64,000 bases of DNA, taken from positions 516,001-580,000 of the forward strand of contig NW_024468256.1 of NCBI RefSeq assembly GCF_002104995.1. Reading direction: 5' to 3'. Shown one piece after another: positions 21,380-31,737 of this stretch (positions within the stretch are counted from its first letter, which is position 1; every line of letters starts with the position of its first letter). Source of the DNA: Linderina pennispora. Taxonomy: Eukaryota > Kickxellomycota > Kickxellomycetes > Kickxellales > Kickxellaceae. The position numbers were made by a program, and so were the translations under genes. The notes beneath the pieces are model-generated. The model was not told the DNA's origin. It did not search any database and saw nothing but the letters and a program-made list of their open reading frames with translations.

Positions 21380-24300
21380 ATGGAGAGTAGCAAACTGTTT
21401 GACGTGTTCAACGAGTCCGACAGCGGCTCCGAGATGTCAGACGTTGAGGAGGACTTCCAGACCACGACAACGACTGCATCGAATGACTCCGAGCTGAAGC
21501 GGAAACAGACTGAGGACGAGAGTGAAGACATGGGCAGCAGCATCGGCGACAGCCAGACAGACGAGGCTGACACAAAGCGGTCGCGCGTAGACTCTGACGC
21601 TGTGTCCAAGAAGCAGCAGCCCGAGCAGGCAGCGATCCTGGCCGACTCGTTCGAGGAGGACCTGAGGCGCGAGGTGAAGCCGGCCGGCCTTGACACAAGC
21701 GCAGGCGGACAAGGAGACAGGCAATCTGGTTCTGAGCCACTCAGTGCGCCACCAGGTGTCGATTCCGCCTGGCTATGATTACGTGCCCCTTTCGCAGCGG
21801 CCAAAGATCGCCGATCCGGCGCGCACCTACCCGTTCGAGCTGGATCCGTTCCAGGCAGCCTCCGTGCAGTGCATTGACAGTGACGAGTCGGTGTTGGTGG
21901 CCGCCCATACGTCGGCCGGTAAGACCGTCGTGGCCGAGTACGCAATTGCACAGTGCCTGCGCAACAAGCAGCGCGTTATCTACACGTCGCCGATCAAGGC
22001 ACTGTCGAATCAGAAGTTTAGAGAGTTCCAGGAGGAGTTCAAGGATGTGGGTCTGATGACCGGCGATGTGACGATCAACCCACAGGCCAGCTGCCTAGTC
22101 ATGACCACCGAGATTTTGCGCAGCATGCTGTACCGTGGTTCCGAGCTGATGCGCGAGGTTGCCTGGGTTGTCTTTGATGAGATCCATTATATGCGCGACA
22201 AGGAGCGCGGTGTTGTCTGGGAGGAGACCATCATTCTGCTGCCCCACAACGTGCACTTTGTGTTCTTGTCCGCTACCATCCCGAACGCCATGCAGTTTGC
22301 CGAGTGGATCACAAAGACACATAACCAGCCGTGCCACGTTGTCTACACGGATTTCCGGCCGACGCCACTGCAGCACTATCTGTTCCCGCAGGGCGGTGAC
22401 GGCATCCACCTGGTCGTCGACGAGAAGAGCCAGTTCCGCGAGGAGAACTTTCAGCGCGCTATCTCGTCGCTGCAGCAGGCACAGGGCCAGACGGCTGATG
22501 ACGTCAAGGGCATCGGCAAGGGCAAGCAGAAGAAGGGCAAGTCGAACAAGGGCAAGCAGGGGTCCAAGAGCGACATCTACAAGATTGTGAAGATGATCAT
22601 GACCCGCAACTACCAGCCGGTGATTGTGTTCTGCTTCTCAAAGCGCGAATGCGAGGGTCTGGCGCTGCAGATGAGCAAGCTCGACTTTAACACTGAGGAC
22701 GAGAAGGAGCTTGTGTCCAAGGTCTTTAGCAGTGCCATCAACTCGCTTGACGAGGACGACCGCAAGCTGCCGCAGATCGAGAACATCCTGCCGCTGCTGC
22801 GCCGGGGCATCGGAATCCACCACTCGGGCCTGCTCCCAATTCTGAAGGAAGTCATTGAGATTCTGTTCCAGGAGGGTCTGCTCAAGTGCCTCTTTGCCAC
22901 AGAGACCTTCTCCATTGGCCTCAACATGCCGGCGCGCACGGTTGTATTCACCTCGGTGCGCAAGTTTGACGGCAAGGACTTCCGCTGGGTCATGTCTGGC
23001 GAGTACATCCAGATGAGTGGTCGTGCTGGTCGACGTGGTCTTGACGACCGTGGCGTGGTCATCATGATGCTGGACGAGAAGATGGAGCCGGCGATTGCCA
23101 AGGGCATGGTCAAGGGCGAGCCCGACGTGCTGAACTCTGCCTTCCATCTGTCGTACAACATGGTTCTGAACCTGATGCGCGTCGAGACGTTCACACCGCA
23201 GTTCATGCTGGAGCGATCGTTCCATCAGTTCCAGACCCAGGCGCAGATTCCCAAGCTCGAGGCCAAGGTGGACGACCTGCAGGAGGAGCTCTCGCTGATG
23301 AAGATTAACGACGAGCCCAGTGTCAAGCGCTTCTACGATCTGCGCACCCAGCTCGATTCGATGTCGGGCGAGATGGTCAAGGTCATTGTCCACCCGTCCC
23401 ACTCGCTGCCGTACCTGCAACCAGGCCGTCTGGTGCGGGTTAATGTCGGGGGGCTGAACTTTGGCTGGGGCTGCGTGACGTTCTTCCAGCGCAAGATCAT
23501 CAAGGACAACAAGAAGAAGAACCCGAGGTCCAAGGACGAGGACGACAAGAATGTCGGTGCCGACGACTACATTGTGGACGTGCTAATGCACTGCAAGCGT
23601 GCTGACAAGGACACGCTGCGCAAGCTCGAGGCGACATCAACTACCGATGGCGATATGGCGGTAGTGCCGTGCGATATCAACGACACATCTGGCGAGACCA
23701 TGGTCGTGCCCGTTCTGCTGTCGGCCTTGGATCGCATCAGCTCGGTCCGCGTGCACTTGCCCAAGGACTTGAAGGCGGCGTCGCAGCGCAGGGACATGCG
23801 CAAGCGTCTGGCTGAGGTGCAGAAGCGTCTTGAGGGCAAGATTCCGACCCTGGACCCGGTCAGCGACATGGGCATCAAGGACGAGGCGTTCAAGCAGCTT
23901 GCCCGCAAGATCACAATGCTGGAAACCAAGCTGCACGAGCACAAGCTGTTTGGCAGTCCTGAAGAAGCCGCGCTGTTCACAAAGTACCAGGAGAAGGTGC
24001 AGACCGAAGGCCAGCTGCGCGAGCTGCAGCGCAAGATCTCGGACGCCAACTCTGCGGTGCAGCTCGAGGAGCTCAAATGCCGCAAGCGCGTGCTGCGCCG
24101 TCTCGGCTACACGACCTCGGAGGACGTGATCACGATAAAGGGCCGGGTAGCGTGCGAAATCACGTCTGGCGACGAGCTGCTCCTGACCGAGCTCATGTTC
24201 CACGGTGTGTTCAACGATCTGACTGCCGAGCAGACGGTCTCGTTGCTATCGTGCTTTGTGTTCCAGGAAAAGACCAACGATGAGCCGCCCAAGCTCAAGG

Positions 24301-24653
24301 AGGAGCTGGCAGCGCCGCTGCGCGTGATGCAGGAGTCGGCGAGGCAGATTGCGCAGACATCGAACGAGTGCAAGCTGCATGTCAACGAGGAGGAGTACGT
24401 CGAGAGCTTCCGCCCCGAGCTGATGGATGTGGTGAGCTCGTGGTGCCGCGGTGCCAAGTTCTCGCAGATCTGCAAGATGACAGATGTGTTTGAGGGCTCG
24501 CTGATCCGCGCCTTCCGCCGCCTCGAGGAGCTGCTGAGGCAAATGTGCCAGGCGGCCAAGGCCATCGGCAATGTCGACCTGGAGAACAAGTTTGCGGACG
24601 GCATCACCATGATCAAGCGCGACATTATCTTTGCTGCCTCACTTTATCTTTAG
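21380..24653 (+). CDS. MTR4: Exosome RNA helicase Mtr4 (Ski2-like DExH)
   Basis: ATP-dependent 3'-5' RNA helicase that feeds nuclear RNA to the exosome, in yeast within TRAMP. Start [20 protein letters not shown]; acidic, disordered first 120 residues. A one-base shift near 21690 separates REVKPAGL from [16 protein letters not shown]; removing one base gives exactly 1,090 residues. Motifs in order: [18 protein letters not shown] and YPFELDPFQ (Mtr4 entry and Q region), AHTSAGKT (Walker A), [17 protein letters not shown] (motif II), LSATIPN (III) and [10 protein letters not shown] (VI). The arch/KOW insertion follows (residues about 600-830, with [16 protein letters not shown]), and the helical C-terminus ends [12 protein letters not shown]. 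The arch and SVRHQV entry favour Mtr4 over Ski2. The first part of a Trf4 gene lies about 23 kb away. Confidence 0.95.
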
Positions 24654-24725
24654 CGACCCATCCTTCTGCAGGCCTGTGACGTATCTTTATAAAAAAGACT
24701 TATTCTTTTTGCTCGATGAGTAGCG

Positions 24726-25175
24726 ATGCCAAAGGGCCCGGCCAACAGCCAGCTCCCCTCAGCCGACCCCCTCTCCCTCAGGCACACGTCATCCATAGGC
24801 TTCCCGCTATTTTTACCATACTCCTGCTCGCATGTTCTCCCGGTGGTGGTGCCTTATCCCAAGTGGGACGAGTATCCCGCGGCTCGCATGGCATGCAAAC
24901 CGATGAGTCGCAAAAGGGAGCTGAAGTACTGGAGAGCATTGCTAGCGCTGCTTTCTAGTTTCCTAATGAAGCAACACCGCCGCAAGGTTTCCGGATGTGG
25001 GACAATCAATAGTAAGCATTACAACTCCCGCATGTTCAGACAGCCGATGGATCTGTCAGCAGGTATAGCGGTATGACAAATGCATGCCAATACTAATCTT
25101 CGGTCTCTAGGACCGACGAAGCCCCTGCTGCTGCCGTTGCTCATGCCCCCCGATGTGTGGCTTCAAGAGGTATAA
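24726..25175 (+). CDS. Small two-exon gene of unknown function
   Basis: Not recognised. Exon 1 24726-25062 and exon 2 25111-25175 join through a 48-nt intron with a GTATAG donor, a TACTAAT branch site and a CTCTAG acceptor, giving an intact 133-residue frame. The protein begins MPKGPANSQLPSADPLSLRH, has a Pro-rich hydrophobic segment (IGFPLFLPYSCSHVLPVVVP), a basic stretch (KPMSRKRELKYWRAL, KQHRRK), and ends PTKPLLLPLLMPPDVWLQEV. The end of exon 2 overlaps the TATA box of the next gene, so expression of the two may interfere. The intron signals are the main support; the ORF itself has no family match I can name. An overlapping frame from 24716 is an alternative start region. Confidence 0.4.
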
Positions 25176-25178
25176 AAA
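25171..25178 (+). promoter_or_regulatory. TATA box of the WrbA-type flavodoxin gene
   Basis: TATAAAAA about 95 nt before the ATG at 25267, followed by a pyrimidine-rich leader (CCTTGCCTCCTACCTCCTTC). Confidence 0.6.
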
Positions 25179-25266
25179 CAAGTTGAGACAGCGCCTCAAT
25201 CCCTTGCCTCCTACCTCCTTCACTTCCTCACCAACAGCACTCGACATTCTATATTTTTCAAACACC

Positions 25267-25875
25267 ATGGCACCCAAGGTCTTTGTCATCACTTACTCGG
25301 TCTACGGACACGTCAATAAGCTTGCGTCCTCCGTCGTCAAGGGCCTCCAAAAGACCGGCGGCGTGCAAGTGTCGCAGTTCCAGTTTCCTGAAACCCTAAA
25401 CAGCACTATTCTGAAGGCCATCCACGCGGCGCCCAAGCCCGACATCCCCGAGATCACCGTCGACAAGCTAGCCGAGGCCGACGGGATTCTGTTTGGGTTC
25501 CCGACGCGCTATGGCAACGCGCCGGCGCAGGTCCGCGCCTTCCTCGACTCGACCGGCGGGCTGTTCGCCAAGGCCTCGCTGTACGGCAAGGCCGGCGGGG
25601 TGTTCTTTTCGACCGCCTCGCAGCATGGCGGGCAGGAGGTCACGGCGTCCTCGTTCATGTCTAATCTGGTGCACCAGGGGATGGTGTATGTGCCGATTGG
25701 GTATAAGAGCCCGCATCTGTCGGATCTGAGCGAGATCGTCGGCGGGTCGGCGTGGGGCGCAGGCACGATTGCTGCCAACGACGGGTCAAGGCAGCCCAGC
25801 GAGAAGGAGCTGGCGATTGCCGAGTTCCAGGGCGAGGAGTTTGCAAAGGTCGTCAAGAAGCTGGCTGGAAAGTAG
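25267..25875 (+). CDS. WrbA-type NAD(P)H:quinone oxidoreductase (flavodoxin-like)
   Basis: FMN-dependent quinone reductase of the WrbA/Pst2/Ycp4 family; it makes two-electron reductions that limit semiquinone stress, and fungal members are often cytosolic or eisosome-associated. 202 residues from MAPKVFVITYSVYGHVNKLA (FMN phosphate loop TYSVYGH). Further family motifs are PEITVDKLAEADGILFGFPT with RYGN, FLDSTGGLF, FFSTASQHGGQE, and GGSAWGAGTIAANDGSRQPS. Start has AACACC before the ATG and a TATA box upstream. The stop is followed by T(15). Strongly similar to the inverted paralogue at 27443-28321, with BCKDH E1-beta between them. Confidence 0.95.
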   Translation: MAPKVFVITYSVYGHVNKLASSVVKGLQKTGGVQVSQFQFPETLNSTILKAIHAAPKPDIPEITVDKLAEADGILFGFPTRYGNAPAQVRAFLDSTGGLFAKASLYGKAGGVFFSTASQHGGQEVTASSFMSNLVHQGMVYVPIGYKSPHLSDLSEIVGGSAWGAGTIAANDGSRQPSEKELAIAEFQGEEFAKVVKKLAGK

Positions 25876-26196
25876 TTTTTTTTTTTTTTTCCTTAAAATG
25901 GTCGCGTGGGACAGCGCATTGGCCAGACAGTCGTGCGGAATCAATGGATCGTGTGTTTGGCCAGCGCCTGCAGTCACGTGAGCGATCCGGTGTGCGTGGG
26001 AACCATCGGCGATCGCCTCTCTGGGAACTTCCCATGGGTCATTGCGGAACGGAGCGCACTCGAGACACCCTGTCCGCGCCTGTTGTCGCTTATAAGAACA
26101 GCACTCTTCTCTCTTGTTTCCCCCACCGTGACGCTTCTCTGTTTCTCGCCCCCCTTTCTACAATACATACATCACCAGTGCACAAAAAGCAGAGCC
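25876..26196. promoter_or_regulatory. Intergenic/promoter of BCKDH E1-beta with TATA box
   Basis: T(15) at 25876-25890, then a promoter with TATAAG at 26091-26096, about 105 nt before the ATG at 26197, and a CT-rich leader (CTCTTCTCTCTTGTTTCCCC). No gene seen. Confidence 0.5.
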
Positions 26197-27390
26197 ATGT
26201 CTCGGATCTTCAACTTTGCGCTTCGCTCGATAAACCGCCCGACGACCACAGGCATCGCACGGCGTCTCTACTCGACAGCCATGGATCCGTCGGTTGAGCC
26301 CATCCGCGGGCTGGACCTGGGCGTGGCACACAGCAAGCTCCTTCTTCGCACTGTATCTGATGTGCGGTCAAACGCCGAGCTGCAGCACGCGGGGGTGGCC
26401 GACGGGGAGACGAAGAAAATGAACATGTGCCAGGCCGTCAACGATGCCATGCGCACGGTGCTGGCAACAGATGAGACGTCGGTGGTGTTTGGCGAGGACG
26501 TGGCCTTTGGCGGAGTGTTCCGGTGCTCGGTCGGACTGGCCGAGGAGTTCGGGCGCGAGCGCATTTTCAACACGCCGCTGACCGAGCAGGGCATCGCCGG
26601 GTTCGGCATTGGGCTGGCAGCCATGGGACACACGGCGATTGCCGAGATCCAGTTTGCCGACTACATCTTCCCGGCGTTCGACCAGATCGTTAATGAGGCA
26701 GCAAAGTACCGGTACCGGTCCGGCAACGAGTTCGATGTCGGCGGCCTGACGATCCGCACGCCGTGCTCGGCGGTGGGCCATGGCGGACACTACCACTCGC
26801 AGAGCCCCGAGGCGTTCTTTGCGCACGTGCCTGGGCTCAAGGTCGTCATGCCCAGATCCGCCGTGCAGGCAAAGGGCCTGCTGTTGTCGGCGATCCGCGA
26901 CAAGAACCCTGTGGTGTTCTTCGAGCCCAAGATCCTCTACCGGTCGGCCGTCGAGCAGGTGCCTGTCGACGACTACGAGCTGCCGCTGGGCAAGGCCGAG
27001 GTGCTCAAGCCCGGAAAGGACGTGACTGTGGTTGGCTACGGGTCCCAGATGTATGCTCTGGAGAACGCGGTGCAGATGATTGAGCGCGACATGCCTGGCG
27101 TCTCGTGCGAGCTGATCGATCTGCGCACAATCCTGCCCTACGATATTGACACCGTGATGGAGTCGGTGAACAAGACCGGCCGCCTGGTTGTTGCCCATGA
27201 GGCCCCGAGGACCCAGGGCTTTGCTGCCGAGCTGGCCGCCGAGGTCCAGGAGCGCTGCTTCCTAAGGCTTGAGAGCCCGGTCCAGCGTGTCTGCGGTCTG
27301 TTTGTGCCGCACCCGCTGGTGTTTGAGCGCATGTACATGCCATGTGCCGTCAGGGTATATGAGGCGATCAAGAACTCGTTGTCGTATTGA
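26197..27390 (+). CDS. BCKDHB: Branched-chain 2-oxoacid dehydrogenase E1 beta subunit, mitochondrial
   Basis: Beta subunit of the thiamine-diphosphate-dependent E1 that decarboxylates 2-oxo acids from Leu, Ile and Val in the mitochondrial matrix. 397 residues. The first 30 ([20 protein letters not shown]...RRLYS) are Arg/Ser-rich without acids, a typical presequence. The Pyr domain has [73 protein letters not shown] and [19 protein letters not shown]. The C-terminal transketolase-like domain has [21 protein letters not shown] and [15 protein letters not shown]. These blocks distinguish it from pyruvate dehydrogenase E1-beta. It suggests mitochondrial branched-chain amino-acid oxidation, which budding yeast lacks. 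Confidence 0.95.
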   Translation: MSRIFNFALRSINRPTTTGIARRLYSTAMDPSVEPIRGLDLGVAHSKLLLRTVSDVRSNAELQHAGVADGETKKMNMCQAVNDAMRTVLATDETSVVFGEDVAFGGVFRCSVGLAEEFGRERIFNTPLTEQGIAGFGIGLAAMGHTAIAEIQFADYIFPAFDQIVNEAAKYRYRSGNEFDVGGLTIRTPCSAVGHGGHYHSQSPEAFFAHVPGLKVVMPRSAVQAKGLLLSAIRDKNPVVFFEPKILYRSAVEQVPVDDYELPLGKAEVLKPGKDVTVVGYGSQMYALENAVQMIERDMPGVSCELIDLRTILPYDIDTVMESVNKTGRLVVAHEAPRTQGFAAELAAEVQERCFLRLESPVQRVCGLFVPHPLVFERMYMPCAVRVYEAIKNSLSY

Positions 27391-27442
27391 AACATTTGAA
27401 TAACCTATAACACTCGGAACTTTTAATCCATTCTGGATGTGA

Positions 27443-28321
27443 CTACACAATGATACACTTGTCGCGAACACGATGTTTCTTCTCCTTTTTGCTGCCCTGT
27501 GCACCCGCGGACTGGACTGGCGCGGCTGCGGGTGCGGCTGCGGCTGCGGGTGCGGCTGCGGGTGCGGCTGCGGGTGCGACAGGTGCTGGCTCGGGCTGCG
27601 CGCCGCTGTCCTTCTGATCCTCTGCAGTTGGCACCGCTGCATCATCAGCAGGAGCGGCGCCAGCTGCCACAGGCACAGCAGCATCTTGGGCTGCATCTGC
27701 CGCAGCACCCTTCGGCGCCAGCTTGGCCACAAAGCAGGCAAACTCTTCGCCCTGCATTTCAGCAATGTTCAGCTCCTTTTCCGTGGGGATCCGTCCGCCA
27801 TCTGACCCTGCTACAGTACCTGCACCCCATGCCGATCCGCCAATGACCTCGCTGTTGTCAGCCAGGTTCGGGTTCTTGAATCCGATCGGCACATAGATCA
27901 TGCCGTGATGGACCAGGTTCGGAAGAAAGGTCATGGCGGTTGTCTCCTGGCCGCCGTGCTGCGAGCCCGTCGAGAAGAACAGTCCTGCGGGCTTGCCGTA
28001 CAAGGCGCCGCTCATCCACAGACCGCCGGTGGCATCAAAAAGCGCCTTGACCTGCGCGGGTGCATTGCCGAAGCGCGTCGGGAAACCGAACATGTACCCG
28101 TCGGCTTCGGGCAGCTTGTCCACGGTAATTTCAGGAACATCCTTGGGCTTTGATGGCGCGTGCATCATGCCCAGGATCTCATCAGAGAGGGTCTCGGGGA
28201 ACTGAAACATCTCGACATCGACCTTGCTGGTCTTCTCGAGCCCCTCTTTGACCGACTCGGCCAGCTTGCGGACATGCATGTATGTCGAATAGTAAATAAC
28301 GAAAACCTTTGGCTTGGCCAT
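27443..28321 (-). CDS. WrbA-type flavodoxin with Ala/Pro linker and C-terminal CaaX-like box
   Basis: Residues 1-202 are a complete WrbA domain: MAKPKVFVIYYSTYMHVRKL, VPEITVDKLPEADGYMFGFP, GNAPAQVKALFDATGGLW, FFSTGSQHGGQET and GGSAWGAGTVAGSDGGRIPT. Unlike its inverted paralogue it continues with an Ala/Pro-rich low-complexity linker (about 203-272), a polybasic stretch (GSKKEKKHRVRDK) and the terminal CIIV, which fits a CaaX prenylation signal; polybasic plus CaaX usually targets the plasma membrane. This would make it a membrane-anchored quinone reductase, as proposed for eisosome-associated fungal flavodoxins. The linker DNA is a GC-rich imperfect repeat. A TATA-like GATAAATAA lies about 140 nt upstream of the ATG. 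Confidence 0.93.
   Translation of the reverse strand: MAKPKVFVIYYSTYMHVRKLAESVKEGLEKTSKVDVEMFQFPETLSDEILGMMHAPSKPKDVPEITVDKLPEADGYMFGFPTRFGNAPAQVKALFDATGGLWMSGALYGKPAGLFFSTGSQHGGQETTAMTFLPNLVHHGMIYVPIGFKNPNLADNSEVIGGSAWGAGTVAGSDGGRIPTEKELNIAEMQGEEFACFVAKLAPKGAAADAAQDAAVPVAAGAAPADDAAVPTAEDQKDSGAQPEPAPVAPAAAPAAAPAAAAAPAAAPVQSAGAQGSKKEKKHRVRDKCIIV
27518..27582 (-). repeat. GC-rich Ala/Pro-coding imperfect repeat
   Basis: Tandem GCGGGTGCGGCTGC-like units on the plus strand encode the (A)PAA(A) linker of the minus-strand flavodoxin. Copy number is likely to vary between strains. Confidence 0.85.
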
Positions 28322-30101
28322 ACTGATTTGTTAGATAAGAAGTAGCGTTTGTATGTGGAAAAGAGAACTGAACGAGATCCCTCCTCGGGCCGCTATGGCG
28401 AGAAAGGTGACCAGGCAAGGAACCTAACCCTCGTCGGACCTCAAGCACACCATTGCCCGTTATTTATCACTCTGCTCAGCTAATCTCCCCCATCTGAAAC
28501 ATCGTCACACATGCTGTACCAGCACTGTTCAGAAATTCTCCACCTCCAGCGCCCGCGTGTTGCACAGAAACCAATATGCAGAATCACTTCGACCCGGTGC
28601 CCAGATCTCCCCCTCTCGCTCTGGCCGATTGGTTCACTGAGCACTGTCTGGTGGTAAAAGGGACGGCCAGTACGTGCAGATTGCACCGCATGATACATGA
28701 AACAAGGAATACGAGATGCATGATCGGGGCACAAAAAGGCACCTCACTCCACCATATCCCATCTGCACTGCATCCGACCGCCGTACGTTTCCCATGCACC
28801 TCGGCAAACAAAAAAAAGCTGCTGGCTCGGTTTGTCGCAGCCGCACCAATTGGGAAATGCCTTACATCTACATTTTCTCGCCACGCCATTCTCCGAGATC
28901 GGGGAGAAGCATGTGGTTGTGCACCTATCGTGTATACCGCCACCAGGAGATAATTCGCTGATGCCAAGGTCGGTGCTGGGCACCACATATCCTCGTGATG
29001 CGCAAATGTATGCAATGGAGGATGAGATCGACGCTACCCGCTCACACTGTCCTTAGTCATGAAGCATACATTGGGCGTGGATGAGTGGATGCCTCTCATC
29101 CCCCAACCCCGCATCACGTCAAATGATATGGAAACCGGAAGCGAATTTATCGTGGTTCATGGAAATATAGACAGAAAATATATTGCAGGGATATGAGAAA
29201 ACTAGCCAGCAGAAAACAGGCTGCTACACCCGGAAATAACCAAACACTATGCTCATGAAGACCCGTCGCAGACACCACCTAGTCCGTCGTCATCGGCCAG
29301 TCGCGCGCCTAGTCTGAGCTTGGATGTGTCTTGTGGCAGGGTGCCTTGGCTGACGTAGCAGTTGAGATACATGGCTACGGATTTATATACAGGTGGGTGG
29401 CAACGTTTCAGAGGGGAGGGTGCTGAAGAAAAAAGTATCCAGTTTTTCCGTGAAGGAACCGATGGAGGGAGGCCACCATAGGCTACGTATTTATATGGCC
29501 AGCTTGTCCACACCGCAGGTGGGAAGCCCACCTCATCCATATGCACGCTGTCGCCCGGCAGGCAATAAGAGCAGGTAGGTTGTGAGAAAAGTAAATATAG
29601 AAGTCATCCTGTGGCGACAAAACCAAACAAAAATCCCGCCTTTACGATGGCCACAGCGATCCTGCTGCCGCTCGGCATCTAGCCAGGTTGGGATGGAGCA
29701 AAAAAAAAAAAAAAAAGAAAGTATACAGAAAAACTGCTCAAGGGCAATTTATCTGCTCTGCCGCAGGCCGTGTACAGGGGATATTCCAGCAGTAGCCGAT
29801 GCACGCGCCTGCCTCCACCTCTCGGCGGGTTCTATTCTTCCCGTCCTTATTTCCGTATGCATGGTCATGACCGGGCATTTCGCTATTGCGCAGATACACA
29901 CATATGTGCCAGCCATCGCACTGCCAAAGAGAGCCAATGCTGATCCGGCACTAATATTCACGCCTCCTGATCAGAGCCAGCATTAGCAACCAGGCCAAAA
30001 CAACCCCCGCTGCTACACCCGGTAGCTTCGGTTGTTTATTTGGATCTCGTCTGCTCTTGTTTGCTGCTCTATTTAAAAGAACCCCGCTTTACTTTCGCAG
30101 A
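28322..30101. other. 1.8-kb intergenic region without a supported gene
   Basis: Several open frames of 60-145 codons occur on both strands and overlap each other (for example around 28580-29015), but none has sustained coding character or a domain. A(17) lies at 29700-29716. The 3' end should contain the Arp10 promoter (TATTTAAAAG at about 30069). Confidence 0.5.
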
Positions 30102-31529
30102 ATGTCCTCGACAACCGACACATTCAGCACATCTCGATTCGCTTCCGGCGCAGGAGGCAGCGGCATTGCCGGTGCATTCAGCAAGCTCAGCTCGTTTGGG
30201 TCGGTCGGGTTGGGCCGCGGTAGCGCATCAGTTGGCAGCTCACTTGCAGCATCTGCACTGTTCGGGGGGACAGCCGAGGAGAAGATTGTGCTAGATATTG
30301 GGTCATTCTCTCTGCGCGCCGGATTTTCAGGCGACTCTGCGCCACTGCATACCGCTGAGCTTTTCAGCAACTATACCGCAGTTGGGCCGATGCACCGGCT
30401 GGCCGGCAGCAAGCACGGGATCTACGACTTTCCGATTGGGGACCAGGAGCTGCTGGATGCACTGCTTCTGGAGCAGGTGAAGGAGGTGTACCGCAGCCAT
30501 CTGCTGCTCGATTCAAAGTCACGCAAGGTGGTAGTTGCCGAAAGCGCGCTGATGCCCATTCAGCTCAAGCGCGCGCTTGCCCGTGTGCTGCTGTGCAACC
30601 TGCGGGTCCCGCAGATCACGTTTTACCCGAGTGCGGTAGTGGCTTTGATGTCGTGTGGTATTACTAGCGGCCTGGTTGTTGACTGCGGACACAAGCAGAC
30701 CACGGTGACGCCTGTGTATGACGGCAGGCCTCTGATTCCATACATGACGTCGACGCCGCTGGCTGGGGAGGCGCTGTTTGAGAGCTTGAAATCGCTCATT
30801 AAGAAGCATGCGCAGTTTGTTCCTTTCGACGGCAATGCACGTGGCGTCGCGGTCACAGACGACATGCTGAGCGATGACGTGTGCCGCCACATCCAGACCA
30901 AAGTATTGTATGTGTCGCCACTCTCGATCCCCGGCACCCTGTCAAAGAAGACTGTCGAGCTCAGCGTCGGCGAGGTCGATCCTCGGCTGGTCGAGTGGTT
31001 CGAGCAGAGTATTACTGGCAGCCCCACCATCACGCTCACCATCTCCACCAAGACACACGGCCATGGTACACTGAAGATTCCGGGCTGGGTGCGCGAGCGT
31101 GCTGCTGAGGTCCTGCTGGCGGGTGATTCGACCGAGGATTGCATGGGGCTCGTTGAGGCCATTGTTGCATGCATCGAAAACCTGGATGTCGATCTGCGTC
31201 GCCCGCTGGCATCCAAAATCCTGATGGTCGGCGGTGTGTCCGATGTGCCACACCTCCGGATCCGGCTACTGCACGATTTGGTAGCGAAGATGCGCTCGAT
31301 TCCCAAGTGGACGGCGCTGGCTGATAACGTCGCTCTGGCAGAGGAGAAACAGCAGACCCGCGACAATGGTGTGGTCGTCGAATCGTCGGCAAATGGGCTT
31401 ATTTTCAAGTCGTCGGATCGGTGCTGGATCGGTGCCTCTCTGGCGGCAGCGTCGAAGATCGGCGGCGTGGAGCTGAAGCGCGATGACTTTGACGGATACA
31501 ATGTTGCAGACTGGACAGCAGGCATCTGA
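30102..31529 (+). CDS. ARP10: Actin-related protein 10 (dynactin pointed-end subunit)
   Basis: Arp10/Arp11-type protein that caps the pointed end of the Arp1 filament in dynactin, the dynein cofactor on microtubules. 475 residues from MSSTTDTFSTSRFASGAGGS; an upstream in-frame region (from 30057) lacks a better start. The first 60 residues are a Gly/Ser/Ala-rich extension not seen in core actins. The actin fold starts at EEKIVLDIGSFSLRAGFSGD (phosphate 1 loop), then VVVAESALMPIQLKRALARV, FYPSAVVALMSCGITSGLVV with DCGHKQTTVTPVYDG (phosphate 2), and KILMVGGVSDVPHLRIRLL. The C-terminal DRCWIGASLAAASKIGG is the actin-like WxGxS block. Convergent with the OPT transporter. Confidence 0.87.
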   Translation: MSSTTDTFSTSRFASGAGGSGIAGAFSKLSSFGSVGLGRGSASVGSSLAASALFGGTAEEKIVLDIGSFSLRAGFSGDSAPLHTAELFSNYTAVGPMHRLAGSKHGIYDFPIGDQELLDALLLEQVKEVYRSHLLLDSKSRKVVVAESALMPIQLKRALARVLLCNLRVPQITFYPSAVVALMSCGITSGLVVDCGHKQTTVTPVYDGRPLIPYMTSTPLAGEALFESLKSLIKKHAQFVPFDGNARGVAVTDDMLSDDVCRHIQTKVLYVSPLSIPGTLSKKTVELSVGEVDPRLVEWFEQSITGSPTITLTISTKTHGHGTLKIPGWVRERAAEVLLAGDSTEDCMGLVEAIVACIENLDVDLRRPLASKILMVGGVSDVPHLRIRLLHDLVAKMRSIPKWTALADNVALAEEKQQTRDNGVVVESSANGLIFKSSDRCWIGASLAAASKIGGVELKRDDFDGYNVADWTAGI

Positions 31530-31737
31530 ATATGCTGATATACTAGTGTCTGTTTTCCTTAAAACACAGTGAATGATAATCTTTTAGTACCCTCCATGTA
31601 GCCCATTTCTTGACAAGAGATAACGACCATGTATATATTATTGAGCAGCTCCGGTGCAGGGTAAAATCCTCGTCGATACAAGTATGAAGCCAACTCATGA
31701 GATTCGTTATTTGGCACAGAACGTAAACCTTTGTTGG

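Noticed and set aside
21380-24653. Ski2 instead of Mtr4
   Set aside because: The [18 protein letters not shown] entry and arch layout are those of Mtr4, and the typical Ski2 N-terminal region is missing.
26368-27198. 276-codon minus-strand open frame over BCKDH E1-beta
   Set aside because: It is a shadow of the conserved plus-strand gene and has no domain.
27518-27582. CRISPR-like array
   Set aside because: The repeat is a continuous Ala/Pro coding microsatellite without unique spacers.
28576-29015. Overlapping open frames on both strands in the 28-29 kb interval
   Set aside because: Both strands are open for similar lengths with no domain, as expected by chance.
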